From: 20CM-2-65-7 sp963830455
Lineage (GTDB): Bacteria; Gemmatimonadota; Gemmatimonadetes; Gemmatimonadales; GWC2-71-9
Direction of reading: 5' to 3'
Length of the DNA: 64,000 nucleotides
Assembly: GCA_963830455.1 (NCBI GenBank)
Contig: CAWHMT010000006.1
Location: 235,056 to 299,055 of the forward strand
Part shown: positions 36,388 through 44,848 of the stretch, in pieces
How positions within the stretch are numbered: position 1 is the first letter of the stretch
Layout: each line of letters begins with the position of its first letter
Program-made: the position numbers and the translations under genes
Notes under the pieces: model-generated
What the model was told of the DNA's origin: nothing
The model's input: only the letters and a program-made list of their open reading frames with translations
The model's database searches: none

Positions 36388-38861
36388 TGATAGGAATCGT
36401 CCTGCTCGCGGTCCTTCAAACCGCCCAACTGCCCATCCGCCCATCCGCCGTTCTCGGCTTCGAGCCGGGAGCCGATTCAATCCTCGCGGATTGGAAGCAA
36501 GTCAGCGGCTACCTGAACAGTCTGGCGCAGCGCAGCCCGTATGTCCGCGTGGACACGCTGGGCCGGACGACTGAAGGACGGCCGTTCCTGCTGATGACGT
36601 TTACCGCTCCCGCGAATCAGGCGCGACTCGCCGAGATCAAGCGCGCGCAGGCGCTGCTCGCCGATCCCCGCCGGCTCACCGACAGCACCCTCAATGCTCT
36701 TCGAACAACGCAGCCAACCGTCATCCTGATCAGCAACAACATCCATTCGACGGAAGTCGCGTCGAGTCAGATGGGAATGACGCTCGGGTATCGGCTGGCG
36801 ACCGATCCCGGCCTGACACGTCTGCTCGACTCGGTCGTGGTGTTGATGATTCCGTCCATGAATCCCGACGGACTCGACACGGTGGTGAGCTGGTATCGGC
36901 GCTACAAAGGGACGCGCTATGAGGGCGGGCCGCTGCCCTGGTTGTACCACAAGTATGTCGGCCACGACAACAACCGCGACTGGTTCATGGTGACGCAAAC
37001 CGAGACGCGGCTCGTCACGCGGATGTTGTACAAGGAGTGGTTTCCCGAAGTCGTGTACGATGTCCATCAGATGGGATCGAACGGCGTGCGGCTGTTCGTG
37101 CCGCCTTTCATCGATCCGGTCAATCCAAATCTCGACCCCGCACTCGTCGCCGCGATCAATCTCGTCGGCGCGCAGATGGCATCCGCGCTGTACGACGCCG
37201 GCGCGAGCGGCGTCGCGCATCAACTCTCGTACGATCTGTGGTGGCACGGCGGCTTCCGCTCCACACCGACGCGGCACAACATGATCGGCATTCTCACGGA
37301 AGCCGCGAGCACGCGACTCGGCTCACCGATCACGCTCCCGTTCGATTCCTTGCGCCAGCCGGCGCGTGGCGTCAATCAGCCGGCGCAATGGGCCGGCGGC
37401 ACGTGGCATCTGGGCGACATCGTGACGTACGAGCTGATCGCGGCGGAGGCGCTCGTTCGGCTCGCCGCCCGCGATCGGGCGACGTTCATCGATCGCTTCG
37501 TGAGCCTGGGGCGCCGCGCCGTCGATGCAGGTCTGGCCGGGAATCCGTTCGCCTACGTGCTGCCGCCCCCCCCCGACCAGCGCGACCCGGAGGCATGGGC
37601 GTCGCTTGCGAACGTGCTCACCAGCGCGGGCGTCGAAGTGCATCGCGCCGCCGAGGCGTTCACCGCGGATGGCCGCAGCTATCCCGCCGGCTCGCTCGTC
37701 GTGCTGATGGGCCAACCCTTCCGCGCGCATGCCAAGGACATGCTGGAGCCGCAGCGCTACACGCCGGTGAACGATCGCCCGCCCTACGACGTCGCGGGGT
37801 GGACGGTCCCGTACACCATGGGCGTGCGCGCCGAGGTCGTGCATGCGCCGTTCAGCGCCAATCTGGTGAAGGTGGACACGGTCGTACCGGCACCGGGAAG
37901 AATCGAAGGCGCGGGTGAGGTCTTTATTCTGAAAAACCGGACGAATGCGGAGTCACGAGCGATCGCGGCACTGCTGTCGGCGGGTCAGTCGCTGACGATC
38001 GCCGGCGACAGCGTGATCGTGCGCGGGCCGCGAGCGCGCGCGATCCTGACCGAGCAGGCGGCGCGGGGCGGGTTCGGCGTGACCGCGGTGCGAACCGCGC
38101 CCGTGAGCTCCGGCATGACACGCCAGCGTTTGCCGCGGATCGCGCTGTATCAGCCGTGGACCGGCAACATCGACGAAGGGTGGACGCGGTGGGTTTTCGA
38201 GCAGTATGGAATCGCCTACACGACAGTTCACGATAGCGACCTCAAACGAGGAGGGCTGCGGCAGCGGTTCGACGTGCTCGTGCTGCCCGATGCCGAAACG
38301 CGCTCGCTCTTGAACGGGAGCGACTCGACTCGCGTTCCGTTGCAATACGCTGGGGGGATGACGGAACGAGGCGCCGACGCAATTTCGGCATTTGTTCGGG
38401 GTGGGGGGACCCTCGTGTGCCTCGATGGTTCAAGTAATTTCGCGATTGCACGCCTTAACCTCCCGGTGGTCAACGTTCTAGCAGGGGAGGCATCGGGTCC
38501 GCAAGTTTTGCGATTTTACGCCCCAGGCTCTATTTTCGGTACGGTTTTGGGGGGAGTGGGGACCGGGGGTGCTGGGAGCCCGGTAACCCTAGGCGTTCCC
38601 GATTCTCTCAAAGTCTACTTCGAGAGTAGCGCCGCCTTCACAGTTTCGGCCCCTGCTCGGGCCTTGGCGACGTACCCATCGGAGCCCCTGCGATCGGGCT
38701 ACGCCCGCTTCCAGGAGCGGCTCGAAGGGAAAGCGGCGCTGGTGGAGGCACCGGTAGGCAGCGGACGGGTGATCCTGTTCGGATTTCGGCCTCAGTTCCG
38801 GGGCCAGACGCACGGCACCTTCAAGCTGCTCTTCAACGCGGTCCTGTTGGCGGCCCCCTAA
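36387..38861 (+). CDS. Secreted M14-family zinc carboxypeptidase
   Basis: 824 aa with an N-terminal hydrophobic signal (MIGIVLLAVLQTAQLP). M14 domain at about residues 30-350: first zinc ligands in NNIHSTEVAS, MNPDGLDTVV substrate region, third ligand in VVYDVHQMGSNG. The C-terminal 450 residues are a glutamine-amidotransferase-like/beta region common in large M14 proteins of this type (RIALYQPWTGNIDEGWTRW, GGGTLVCLDGS). Translation is coupled to kbl. Probably degrades peptides outside the cytoplasm. A nine-C run at 37,566-37,574 lies inside the frame. Confidence 0.88.
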   Translation: MIGIVLLAVLQTAQLPIRPSAVLGFEPGADSILADWKQVSGYLNSLAQRSPYVRVDTLGRTTEGRPFLLMTFTAPANQARLAEIKRAQALLADPRRLTDSTLNALRTTQPTVILISNNIHSTEVASSQMGMTLGYRLATDPGLTRLLDSVVVLMIPSMNPDGLDTVVSWYRRYKGTRYEGGPLPWLYHKYVGHDNNRDWFMVTQTETRLVTRMLYKEWFPEVVYDVHQMGSNGVRLFVPPFIDPVNPNLDPALVAAINLVGAQMASALYDAGASGVAHQLSYDLWWHGGFRSTPTRHNMIGILTEAASTRLGSPITLPFDSLRQPARGVNQPAQWAGGTWHLGDIVTYELIAAEALVRLAARDRATFIDRFVSLGRRAVDAGLAGNPFAYVLPPPPDQRDPEAWASLANVLTSAGVEVHRAAEAFTADGRSYPAGSLVVLMGQPFRAHAKDMLEPQRYTPVNDRPPYDVAGWTVPYTMGVRAEVVHAPFSANLVKVDTVVPAPGRIEGAGEVFILKNRTNAESRAIAALLSAGQSLTIAGDSVIVRGPRARAILTEQAARGGFGVTAVRTAPVSSGMTRQRLPRIALYQPWTGNIDEGWTRWVFEQYGIAYTTVHDSDLKRGGLRQRFDVLVLPDAETRSLLNGSDSTRVPLQYAGGMTERGADAISAFVRGGGTLVCLDGSSNFAIARLNLPVVNVLAGEASGPQVLRFYAPGSIFGTVLGGVGTGGAGSPVTLGVPDSLKVYFESSAAFTVSAPARALATYPSEPLRSGYARFQERLEGKAALVEAPVGSGRVILFGFRPQFRGQTHGTFKLLFNAVLLAAP

Positions 38862-38882
38862 CCGGGGCCCGGAGGAGTCCCG

Positions 38883-40046
38883 ATGAAGCGGCTGGTTCTC
38901 CTGGTGGGATTCGTATCCTTGGTAGCGGGTCCCCCCCCCGCTGCGGCGCAACGCGCCCAGAACATCGAGTTCGGTGCCTTCGGTACGTACTGGCGGTTCG
39001 ACCACTCGTTCCTGATCAAGAACGGCGCCGGCGGCGGCGCCCGGATCGGCTACAACCTGAGCGACCGCATCGGTCTCGACATCACGGGCGATTTCATCGC
39101 CACGACCGACCTGGCCGGCACCCAGGACATCGAGGTCAACACGCTCAGCGCGAATCTCGTGGTGAACTTTCCCATGAGCGACAAGGTGACGCTGCTCGCT
39201 TCGGGTGGTTACGCGCGCATGGTCTTCGGCCCGGATCCGCCGTACGATTTCACCCAGCACATGCTCGCCGGCGGGCTCGGCATCCGCGCTTTCGTCAGCC
39301 ACCATATCGCGCTGCGCGGCGATGTGCGCGCGCAATACCGCCCCGATAACCCGTTCTATGCCGACGCGTTTACCGGCGAGGTCCAGGGCTCGCTGGGTGC
39401 CTCATACTTCTTCATTCCGCCGCAGCAGGGGCGCGGCTTCAACACCAACTTCCAGTGGTACTGGGGCGCCCAGGGCGGCGCGTTCGCCTCCAAGACGAAT
39501 GTGCAACCGCTCGTCTACGACCCGATCGTGGGCGGTCACTGGCTCGTCAAGTCGCGCCGCACCGCGTTGTACGTCGCGTACGAGCAGTCGTTCTTCCTGG
39601 CCGAAGCGACGGCCGTGATCCAAGACCCCAATTCGATCAACTCCGCGGTCGGGCCGGGCTTCCGGGATGTCACCTTCAGCGACGTGCGGCGCCTCATGTT
39701 CGGCGTCGTGGCGTTCCCGGCGCAGAAGGTCATCGAGCCGTTCGCCGGTGGTGGGTTCGCCCTCCAGCAGGTGCTGAATCCGATCCCCGACTGCACGACC
39801 CAGACTTGCAACCTGTCGGAGGCCACGGAGGCGCTTGATCGCGCGGAAGCGGCGGCGAGCAAGGCGTTCGTCTGGGTGATGGGCGGGCTCCAGATCAACT
39901 ACTCGAGCAAGCTGAACGTGTTCGCGCACTACATCCTCACGTCGGGCGCGGCCGACTTCCTGCTCGAGGGCAACACCCACTCGCTTCAGGGCGGCGTGCG
40001 TTACAGCCTGGGGAGCTCCAAAGAAGGGATTACGGACCGGCACTAA
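38883..40046 (+). CDS. Outer-membrane beta-barrel protein
   Basis: 387 aa. Signal peptide MKRLVLLVGFVSLVAG and a Pro/Ala cleavage region ending AAAQ, then an OmpA-like or porin-like barrel: GGGARIGYNLSDRIGLDITG, NLVVNFPMSDKVTLLASGG, and a final strand HSLQGGVRYSLG. The ATG is preceded by GGAGG. Function unknown. A G-rich repeat begins immediately after the stop. Confidence 0.75.
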   Translation: MKRLVLLVGFVSLVAGPPPAAAQRAQNIEFGAFGTYWRFDHSFLIKNGAGGGARIGYNLSDRIGLDITGDFIATTDLAGTQDIEVNTLSANLVVNFPMSDKVTLLASGGYARMVFGPDPPYDFTQHMLAGGLGIRAFVSHHIALRGDVRAQYRPDNPFYADAFTGEVQGSLGASYFFIPPQQGRGFNTNFQWYWGAQGGAFASKTNVQPLVYDPIVGGHWLVKSRRTALYVAYEQSFFLAEATAVIQDPNSINSAVGPGFRDVTFSDVRRLMFGVVAFPAQKVIEPFAGGGFALQQVLNPIPDCTTQTCNLSEATEALDRAEAAASKAFVWVMGGLQINYSSKLNVFAHYILTSGAADFLLEGNTHSLQGGVRYSLGSSKEGITDRH

Positions 40047-40052
40047 GAAGAA

Positions 40053-40103
40053 AGGGACTAGGGTTGGGGACTAGGGACTAGGGTGGGGATTAGGGACTAG
40101 GGG
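40053..40103. repeat. Left inverted G-rich repeat of the four-helix-bundle element
   Basis: A run of units such as ggactaggg, ttggggactaggg and tggggattaggg. It contains many G-triplets that could form a G-quadruplex. The reverse complement of the same motif follows the hairpin at 40,192-40,235 and lies over the end of the gene at 40,615-40,652. Confidence 0.8.
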
Positions 40104-40133
40104 CACAAATTCCTCAGTCCCGCAAGAGAATGC

Positions 40134-40178
40134 GACCCGACGCGAGCAAATGATACCGCTTATTGCTTGCGTCGGGTC
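40134..40178. repeat. Stable hairpin between G-rich repeats
   Basis: Arms gacccgacgcgagcaa (40,134-40,149) and ttgcttgcgtcgggtc (40,163-40,178) pair at 15 of 16 positions with a 13-base loop. It sits between the left G-rich repeat and the C-rich repeat preceding the gene. Confidence 0.8.
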
Positions 40179-40191
40179 AATACTTTGTGAG

Positions 40192-40235
40192 ACCCTAGTC
40201 CCCAACCCTAGCCCCTAATCCCTAACCCTAGCCCC
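40192..40235. repeat. C-rich repeat directly upstream of four-helix-bundle gene
   Basis: Units ccctagtccccaa and ccctagcccctaa, the reverse complement of the left repeat at 40,053-40,103. It ends 7 bp before the ATG at 40,243 and so occupies the place of the ribosome site; no Shine-Dalgarno is visible. Confidence 0.8.
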
Positions 40236-40242
40236 GCTAACG

Positions 40243-40656
40243 ATGACAACTCCTGTCCGTAGCTATCGAGACCTGCGCGTGTGGCAGCAATCCATGGAGC
40301 TCGTGGTGTCAACGTATCGCGTCACAAAGAGCTATCCGGATACCGAGCGATACGGGCTCGTCAATCAGCTGCGGCGGGCTGCGGTGTCGGTCGCATCGAA
40401 TATCGCTGAAGGGCATGCACGCTCGACAGGAGACTATGTCCGGCACCTCTTTATCGCGAGCGGCTCCATCGCAGAAATGGAGACGCAGTTCATCGCAAGC
40501 GGCCGGCTGGGATATCTCGCTGATTCGGACAGCAAACCCTTACTCCAGACATGCGACGAACTGGGTCGCATGCTCGGCGCCTTGCGCAAAAGCCTCAGGT
40601 CTCGTCGCTCCCGAAGCCCCAACCCTAGCCCCCAGTCCCCAACCCTAGCCCCTTGA
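40243..40656 (+). CDS. Four-helix-bundle protein (23S IVS / S23 type)
   Basis: 137 aa of the small four-helix-bundle family first found in intervening sequences of 23S rRNA and related to Avd of diversity-generating retroelements: YRDLRVWQQSMELVVSTYRV, YGLVNQLRRAAVSVASNIAE, then HLFIASGSIAEMETQF and LGRMLGALRKSLRS. There is no rRNA here. The last 15 residues (PNPSPQSPTLAP end) are encoded by another copy of the C-rich repeat. Avd-type proteins bind nucleic acids; function here unknown. The gene with its repeats looks like a unit inserted between two ordinary genes. Confidence 0.88.
   Translation: MTTPVRSYRDLRVWQQSMELVVSTYRVTKSYPDTERYGLVNQLRRAAVSVASNIAEGHARSTGDYVRHLFIASGSIAEMETQFIASGRLGYLADSDSKPLLQTCDELGRMLGALRKSLRSRRSRSPNPSPQSPTLAP
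40615..40652. repeat. Right C-rich repeat overlapping gene end
   Basis: agccccaaccctagccccca followed by gtccccaaccctagcccc; same motif and orientation as 40,192-40,235 and inverted to 40,053-40,103. It codes for the C-terminus of the four-helix-bundle protein and reaches into the end of the convergent glycosylase gene. Confidence 0.75.
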
Positions 40657-41244
40657 TAGAAAGGGCGAGTCTCTAAGGTAAAACCGCAGGGGCCAGTCGG
40701 TCGCCTGTGTGATGCCGATGCGAGGCCCTGCGACGATATCCTGTTTGCGGGGCCTCGTGCCGTCTTCGATCCGCAGCCGCCCCCGCTGCAGCGACACGCC
40801 GTTGAGGGCTCCGGTCACGCCCAGCGCCTCGCACAAGCGTGCCGGACCGGCGCACAGGGGCTCCGCGCGCCGGCGCCGGCGCATGGTCTCGAATCCGGCC
40901 AGCGGCTCGAGCGCGCGAATCAGCACCGCGGCGGGAAACCCCTGGGTCTCCGTTACGGCGTTGAGGCACCAGTGCATGCCGTAGGTGAAGTACACATAGG
41001 CCGTGCCGGGCGGACCGTAGAGTGGCTCGGTGCGCGGGGTGCGGCGATGGCCGTAGGCGTGACAGGCGGGATCGTGAGGGCCGACGTATGCCTCGACTTC
41101 GACAATGCGACCGGCCGTCTCGTGCCCGCGGCCGCCCACCTCGCTGACGAGAATCCGCCCTAATAGTCCACGCGCGACCTCTTCCGTGGGTCGCGCGTAG
41201 AATGCCGCTCGGACAACCGTGCCTTTCAGCTTATGCGTCGCCAC
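40645..41244 (-). CDS. 3-methyladenine DNA glycosylase (AAG/MPG family)
   Basis: 199 aa, the normal size of bacterial AAG. Key features: GRIVEVEAYVGPHDPACHAYGH (catalytic Glu in the first part), TAYVYFTYGMHWCLNAVTE, GPARLCEALG and the final GPRIGITQATDWPLRFYL (quoted in short parts). Removes alkylated purines in base-excision repair. GTG start. The 5' end overlaps the NYN gene by 14 bp. The last few codons lie in the right repeat of the four-helix-bundle element. Confidence 0.9.
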   Translation of the reverse strand: MATHKLKGTVVRAAFYARPTEEVARGLLGRILVSEVGGRGHETAGRIVEVEAYVGPHDPACHAYGHRRTPRTEPLYGPPGTAYVYFTYGMHWCLNAVTETQGFPAAVLIRALEPLAGFETMRRRRRAEPLCAGPARLCEALGVTGALNGVSLQRGRLRIEDGTRPRKQDIVAGPRIGITQATDWPLRFYLRDSPFLSRG

Positions 41245-42961
41245 CAGTCAGGCCCCGTTTCACCTTCGACCAGAACGATTCGCCGGGCTCACTGTCAGCC
41301 ACCCTGGGGGCGGGGGCGGGGGCCGATGGCGGAGGTGCCGGACGTGCTGGAGGTTCTGGAGCAGCCGACTGTGGCTCGATCATCGGGCGCGTGTGGTTGG
41401 TCGCCGCATCGGATGATTCAGACTCTTGGCGACGCGGTCCACGTCCGCGCCCGCCACGACCTCCGCGCCGCCCGCGGCCACGTTCGCCGCGCTCGCCGCT
41501 CTCACTCCGTCCGCGACCGCGGCCGCCACGACTCCCCTCCCCCCGACCGCCGCGCTCACCGCGCTCCCCGCGCTCCCCCGCGGGGCGTTCTCCCGACGGA
41601 CCGGCTGGAGTGATCGAACTGGCCGGCTGTTTCGGTGGCAGGACATCACCGCGCGGGCGGAAGTTGGGATCAACCTCCACGACGCCGATCCGCGGGATCT
41701 CAGGGGCACCACCACGCGGGGCTCCACCGCGCGAACCGCGGCGGAAGCGCGCGCTGCGCACCGGAACCCCCGGGGTCGATGCCGGCGTGCTGTACGGCGG
41801 TGGCGGGGCCGAAGACGCCGGCATCGGGATGTCATCCTCGTCCTCGAGGTCCGGGGTCGACGCGGTCACCGGCGTCGGGAAGGCCGGCGGGGCTTCGGGC
41901 TCCTCTTCGGTTTTTTCATCGTTCGGGCCCGTGATCGCCTGTTTGAGCAGGCCAAACGCGCCGCCGAACGAGAAGCTCGATTTGGCCGCGGGCGCCTCGA
42001 GCTCTGCCGGGGCCATGGGGGCGGGGAGGGCCTCCTCCGACTCTGCGGGCGTGGCCGGCTGTTCCTCGCGATCCCCCCCCCGGGCACCGCGACCGCGACC
42101 CCTGCCCCGTCCGCCACGGCTGCGCGGTTTTTCACTGGCCTCGCTCATCGCCGCCAGTGCCGGGCTCGCCGCCGCGCCTGCGACCTCCGGACCGAGGGCG
42201 ATCTCGTATTGCCCGTTGTCGAGCCGGGTCAGCGTGATCAAGCCGCGGCGCGCGGCTTCGATGACGAACTTGCTGAAGCGCGAGTATCCGGCGTCCTTCT
42301 CGTCGAAGTTGGGGTCGATTTCCTGCATGACCTGCTTCAGGCGGTCGGAGCGCATGACGTCGTTGTGGGCCGTCATTTGCTTGACCGCTTCGACCACCAG
42401 CTCCCACGGATCGCGCTTCACGTATTCGACGTCGCTCGTCTTGGTGAAGCCGGCGAGCTCATTGTAGGAGTAATACTCGTCGCAATTCTGGATCAGCAGG
42501 TCGCTCGAAGATTCGCGGATTCCCACGCCGATCACGTACTTCCCGTATTCCTTCAGCTTCAGTACGAGCGACGAGAAGTCGGAATCCCCGGAAAGCAGAA
42601 TGAACGTGCCGATCTCGGGCCGGGTGAAGACCAGCTCCAGCGCGTCGATCGCGAGCCGGATGTCGGTGGCGTTTTTCTTGTTGGCCCCGTGCGCCGGCGC
42701 AAAGATCAGATCGATGGAAGATTCGGACAGGGGGACGATGTACTGCGGGTAGCGCCGCCAATCGGCGTAGGCGCGTTGCACCGCGACCTTGCCGCGGATG
42801 ATCTCCGACTGGAGCAGGCGTTTCAGCTCGGTTTGTAGATCGGAGCGGATCGCCATGGTGACGTTGTCGAAGTCGATCATCAGCGCCGCATTGGGCGCGT
42901 GGGCGGGTGGTTCCTTGTGGGCGGGGCGTGGTAAATGGTTGTGCGCTGGCTGTGGTGTCAT
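41231..42961 (-). CDS. NYN-LOTUS (OST-HTH) protein with RGG tail
   Basis: 576 aa from the ATG at 42,961 (an upstream TTG is also open). NYN nuclease domain at about residues 25-160: ALMIDFDNVTMAIR, IDALELVFTRPEIGTFILLSGDSDFSSLV with acidic catalytic residues, VIGVGIRESSSDLL. LOTUS/OST-HTH RNA-binding domain at about 175-250 (DVMRSDRLKQVMQEIDPNFD, GYSRFSKFVIEAARRGLI). The rest is disordered, with Arg/Gly clusters (SRGGRGRGRGRGARGG and more) and Pro/Ala linkers. Predicted RNA-binding endonuclease; targets unknown. Such RGG-rich tails favour RNA binding and condensates in eukaryotes. Confidence 0.85.
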   Translation of the reverse strand: MTPQPAHNHLPRPAHKEPPAHAPNAALMIDFDNVTMAIRSDLQTELKRLLQSEIIRGKVAVQRAYADWRRYPQYIVPLSESSIDLIFAPAHGANKKNATDIRLAIDALELVFTRPEIGTFILLSGDSDFSSLVLKLKEYGKYVIGVGIRESSSDLLIQNCDEYYSYNELAGFTKTSDVEYVKRDPWELVVEAVKQMTAHNDVMRSDRLKQVMQEIDPNFDEKDAGYSRFSKFVIEAARRGLITLTRLDNGQYEIALGPEVAGAAASPALAAMSEASEKPRSRGGRGRGRGRGARGGDREEQPATPAESEEALPAPMAPAELEAPAAKSSFSFGGAFGLLKQAITGPNDEKTEEEPEAPPAFPTPVTASTPDLEDEDDIPMPASSAPPPPYSTPASTPGVPVRSARFRRGSRGGAPRGGAPEIPRIGVVEVDPNFRPRGDVLPPKQPASSITPAGPSGERPAGERGERGERGGRGEGSRGGRGRGRSESGERGERGRGRRGGRGGRGRGPRRQESESSDAATNHTRPMIEPQSAAPEPPARPAPPPSAPAPAPRVADSEPGESFWSKVKRGLTGGDA

Positions 42962-43016
42962 GACGTACTCTGTTTCTGCCCTGGGGCCGGACAAGCTCGT
43001 AGCACGTTCCCCATGA

Positions 43017-43304
43017 AGAGGAAGTGAACGACGCTCGTGTGCCGCGTCGGGCTCGTGGTAAAGGCGTGTTTCGCCGTAGTTAAGGCTGGCTGGTGCGTGG
43101 GGAGGGTCGCCGAGTCACCCTTGGCGCGCCGTGCGTGCTACCTCGACCCGTTGCCGAGGCCCGCAAGCGCCGCCTGATGGTTCGACCCCTCGCCTGGGGC
43201 ACTGCCAGGCGTGTGAACGGTTGAAGATAAACGAGTTGCACGCCAAAAACCACTGGTAACGTCAGTTCCGCGGCTCCGATTACCTCGTAAACCGTGCTGG
43301 CCAG
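43017..43304. other. Intergenic region with several hairpins
   Basis: No ORF of note in 288 bp. Hairpins are visible, for example CCTCG-n9-CGAGG around 43,140-43,160 and GCCTGG-n7-CCAGGC around 43,192-43,212, but no tRNA, tmRNA, SRP or RNase P signature could be found. It may hold a leader for the NYN gene or a small RNA. Confidence 0.3.
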
Positions 43305-43586
43305 CTACGAGCCAGGAACGCGAGGTCCAGGGAGTTTAGGCTTGGCCCGCGCTTCTGTGAGCATCCGCTCCGCAAAATCCAGCCGTTCTTCCAGCTCATT
43401 CACCTTGGATTCCGTGCGCAGGAGGCGATCCTCCAGTCCGTCGAGCTGCTCGACGTCGACCGCATCGGTCGGGGTCGGCCTTTTTCGGAAGAACAGCACT
43501 TTGACGCCCACGCCGAGCATGAGCAGCACGAGGCCGCCGACGCCCGTCACAACGATGGCCTTCATTGCCCACTCAAATCCGTCCAT
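43305..43586 (-). CDS. Small membrane protein with coiled coil
   Basis: 93 aa. One transmembrane helix (IVVTGVGGLVLLMLGVGV), a basic stop-transfer (FFRKR) and a coiled coil (LEDRLLRTESKVNELEERLDF). The architecture resembles PspB or similar phage-shock proteins, without clear homology. It starts next to the stop of the upstream SnoaL-like gene (43,586), so it is likely in one operon. Confidence 0.65.
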   Translation of the reverse strand: MDGFEWAMKAIVVTGVGGLVLLMLGVGVKVLFFRKRPTPTDAVDVEQLDGLEDRLLRTESKVNELEERLDFAERMLTEARAKPKLPGPRVPGS

Positions 43587-44092
43587 CAGCGCAGCTCCGC
43601 GGGAATGGGGTTATCGGGACGCTCGTCGTCCCAGGTCGCGCTCGCGATCCACCAGCGGGAGCCGTCCCAGAACAGCTGAATGCTGTTCACGCCACGACCC
43701 TGGACAGGCCCGTTTTCAGTCGCCCGATATTCGTAGGCGCTGAAGACATGCGCGATGTTCCCGAAGCGCTTGGTGACGCGCTTGGTTTCGTGCTCGAAAA
43801 ACCCCCGGTTTACAAATGCGCCGTCGTACTGGCGGGCGAACTGACCGTGATCCATCACCGCCGGCACGGGCTTGCCGTTCTCGACGCTCATCGCGACGAA
43901 CTGCACTCTGGGGATGTAGAGTGTGCTGTCACGCTGCCATTGACGCGGCTGACCGGCAGGACCGGAGATGACGTCGTAAAACGCCTTGATGATGCCGTCG
44001 ATCGTCGCGACGTCTTCCGGACGCGCCGCCAGGGACTGAGCGGCGACGGGCGATGCGCCAAGCAGCAGGGCAAGGGCAAGACCATGTCTCAT
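43586..44092 (-). CDS. Secreted SnoaL/NTF2-like protein
   Basis: 168 aa from the ATG at 44,092 (signal MRHGLALALLLGASPVAAQ). The rest fits an NTF2-like fold: EDVATIDGIIKAFYDVISG, then HVFSAYEYRATENG and SIQLFWDGSRWWIASATWD. Such folds bind small molecules or act as accessory domains; no active site can be assigned. The start overlaps the DinB gene by 4 bp. Confidence 0.75.
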   Translation of the reverse strand: MRHGLALALLLGASPVAAQSLAARPEDVATIDGIIKAFYDVISGPAGQPRQWQRDSTLYIPRVQFVAMSVENGKPVPAVMDHGQFARQYDGAFVNRGFFEHETKRVTKRFGNIAHVFSAYEYRATENGPVQGRGVNSIQLFWDGSRWWIASATWDDERPDNPIPAELR

Positions 44093-44631
44093 GAGCGTGG
44101 AACCTCGTGGTCGGTTAATACGGGAAGGTACGGCACCCACGGGCCCACCTCGGCCCGATACTGTTTGGCCATTACACGGGCGACCTGCGCGATGTGTCCG
44201 AGATCGTGCACCACCCATGCTGCGAACAACTGTCGAAGCGTGACCGGGCCGAGACCGGGGTGTTCGCCGCGCAGCTCGAGCTGCGCGTCGGTCAGCTTCC
44301 AGGAGCGCAGCGTCCGGAGGTTTTCGGCGCGCAGCTTGCCGAATTCGTCGAGCAGCGACTCCAGGCTCCGATTGGCATTGCGCGCTTTGTGGCGAAAGCG
44401 ATCGTAGGGCTCGAACCGCCTGTTCTGGCCCTGGGCGAGAATGATCCGGGCGCGGGGCATCCAGTCGGTCTCCTCACCGTCGATCAGATGACCGATGTTG
44501 TCGAACGGACTGAATGTGTCGGGCCCCTCAGTGCCTCGCGCCCAACCCGCGCTCACGTCGCGCAGCAGCTCGCGCAAACTGGCGGGCGTCCGCTCCAGGA
44601 TCTCGATGGCCTGCGTGAGGTCGAATAGCAC
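44089..44631 (-). CDS. DinB-family protein
   Basis: 180 aa, four-helix bundle. Metal-binding His residues in DNIGHLIDGEETDW and in AWVVHDLGHIAQVARVM match the DinB/YfiT superfamily. Members are thiol- or metal-dependent transferases or hydrolases; substrate unknown. Precedes and overlaps the SnoaL-like gene. Confidence 0.8.
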   Translation of the reverse strand: MLFDLTQAIEILERTPASLRELLRDVSAGWARGTEGPDTFSPFDNIGHLIDGEETDWMPRARIILAQGQNRRFEPYDRFRHKARNANRSLESLLDEFGKLRAENLRTLRSWKLTDAQLELRGEHPGLGPVTLRQLFAAWVVHDLGHIAQVARVMAKQYRAEVGPWVPYLPVLTDHEVPRS

Positions 44632-44663
44632 TCCAGCAGACTACGCTCGCGCGAGGCGGTCGG

Positions 44664-44825
44664 CTACTGGCCTGGAACGGTCGGGGGCTTGGGATCGCGC
44701 GGAATCTTCGCCGGCTCCCACGGCTCAGGTGGCTTCGGTTTGGGCGGTTCGGGGAGTTTGACCGGTCCGGGTTGTTTCTTCAGGGGGAACGGCAGGTCCA
44801 TGATCGACTCCATGTCAGAGGGCAT
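44664..44825 (-). CDS. Small proline/lysine-rich protein
   Basis: 53 aa, starting MPSDMESIMDLPFPLKKQPG and continuing as repeated Pro-Lys-Pro-Pro-Glu motifs (EPPKPKPPEPWEPAK). Too short for usual gene calling, but the composition is strongly non-random and codon third positions are GC-rich. No homology recognised. Located between the DinB gene and a lipoprotein gene on the same strand. Confidence 0.5.
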   Translation of the reverse strand: MPSDMESIMDLPFPLKKQPGPVKLPEPPKPKPPEPWEPAKIPRDPKPPTVPGQ

Positions 44826-44848
44826 GGTCTACATACGTATACACCGCC

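Noticed and set aside
40053..40656. Intervening sequence of a 23S rRNA gene
   Set aside because: The protein family occurs in such sequences, but no rRNA sequence flanks it; both neighbours are ordinary protein genes.
43017..43304. tmRNA, 6S, SRP or RNase P RNA
   Set aside because: None of their conserved sequence blocks could be found on either strand.
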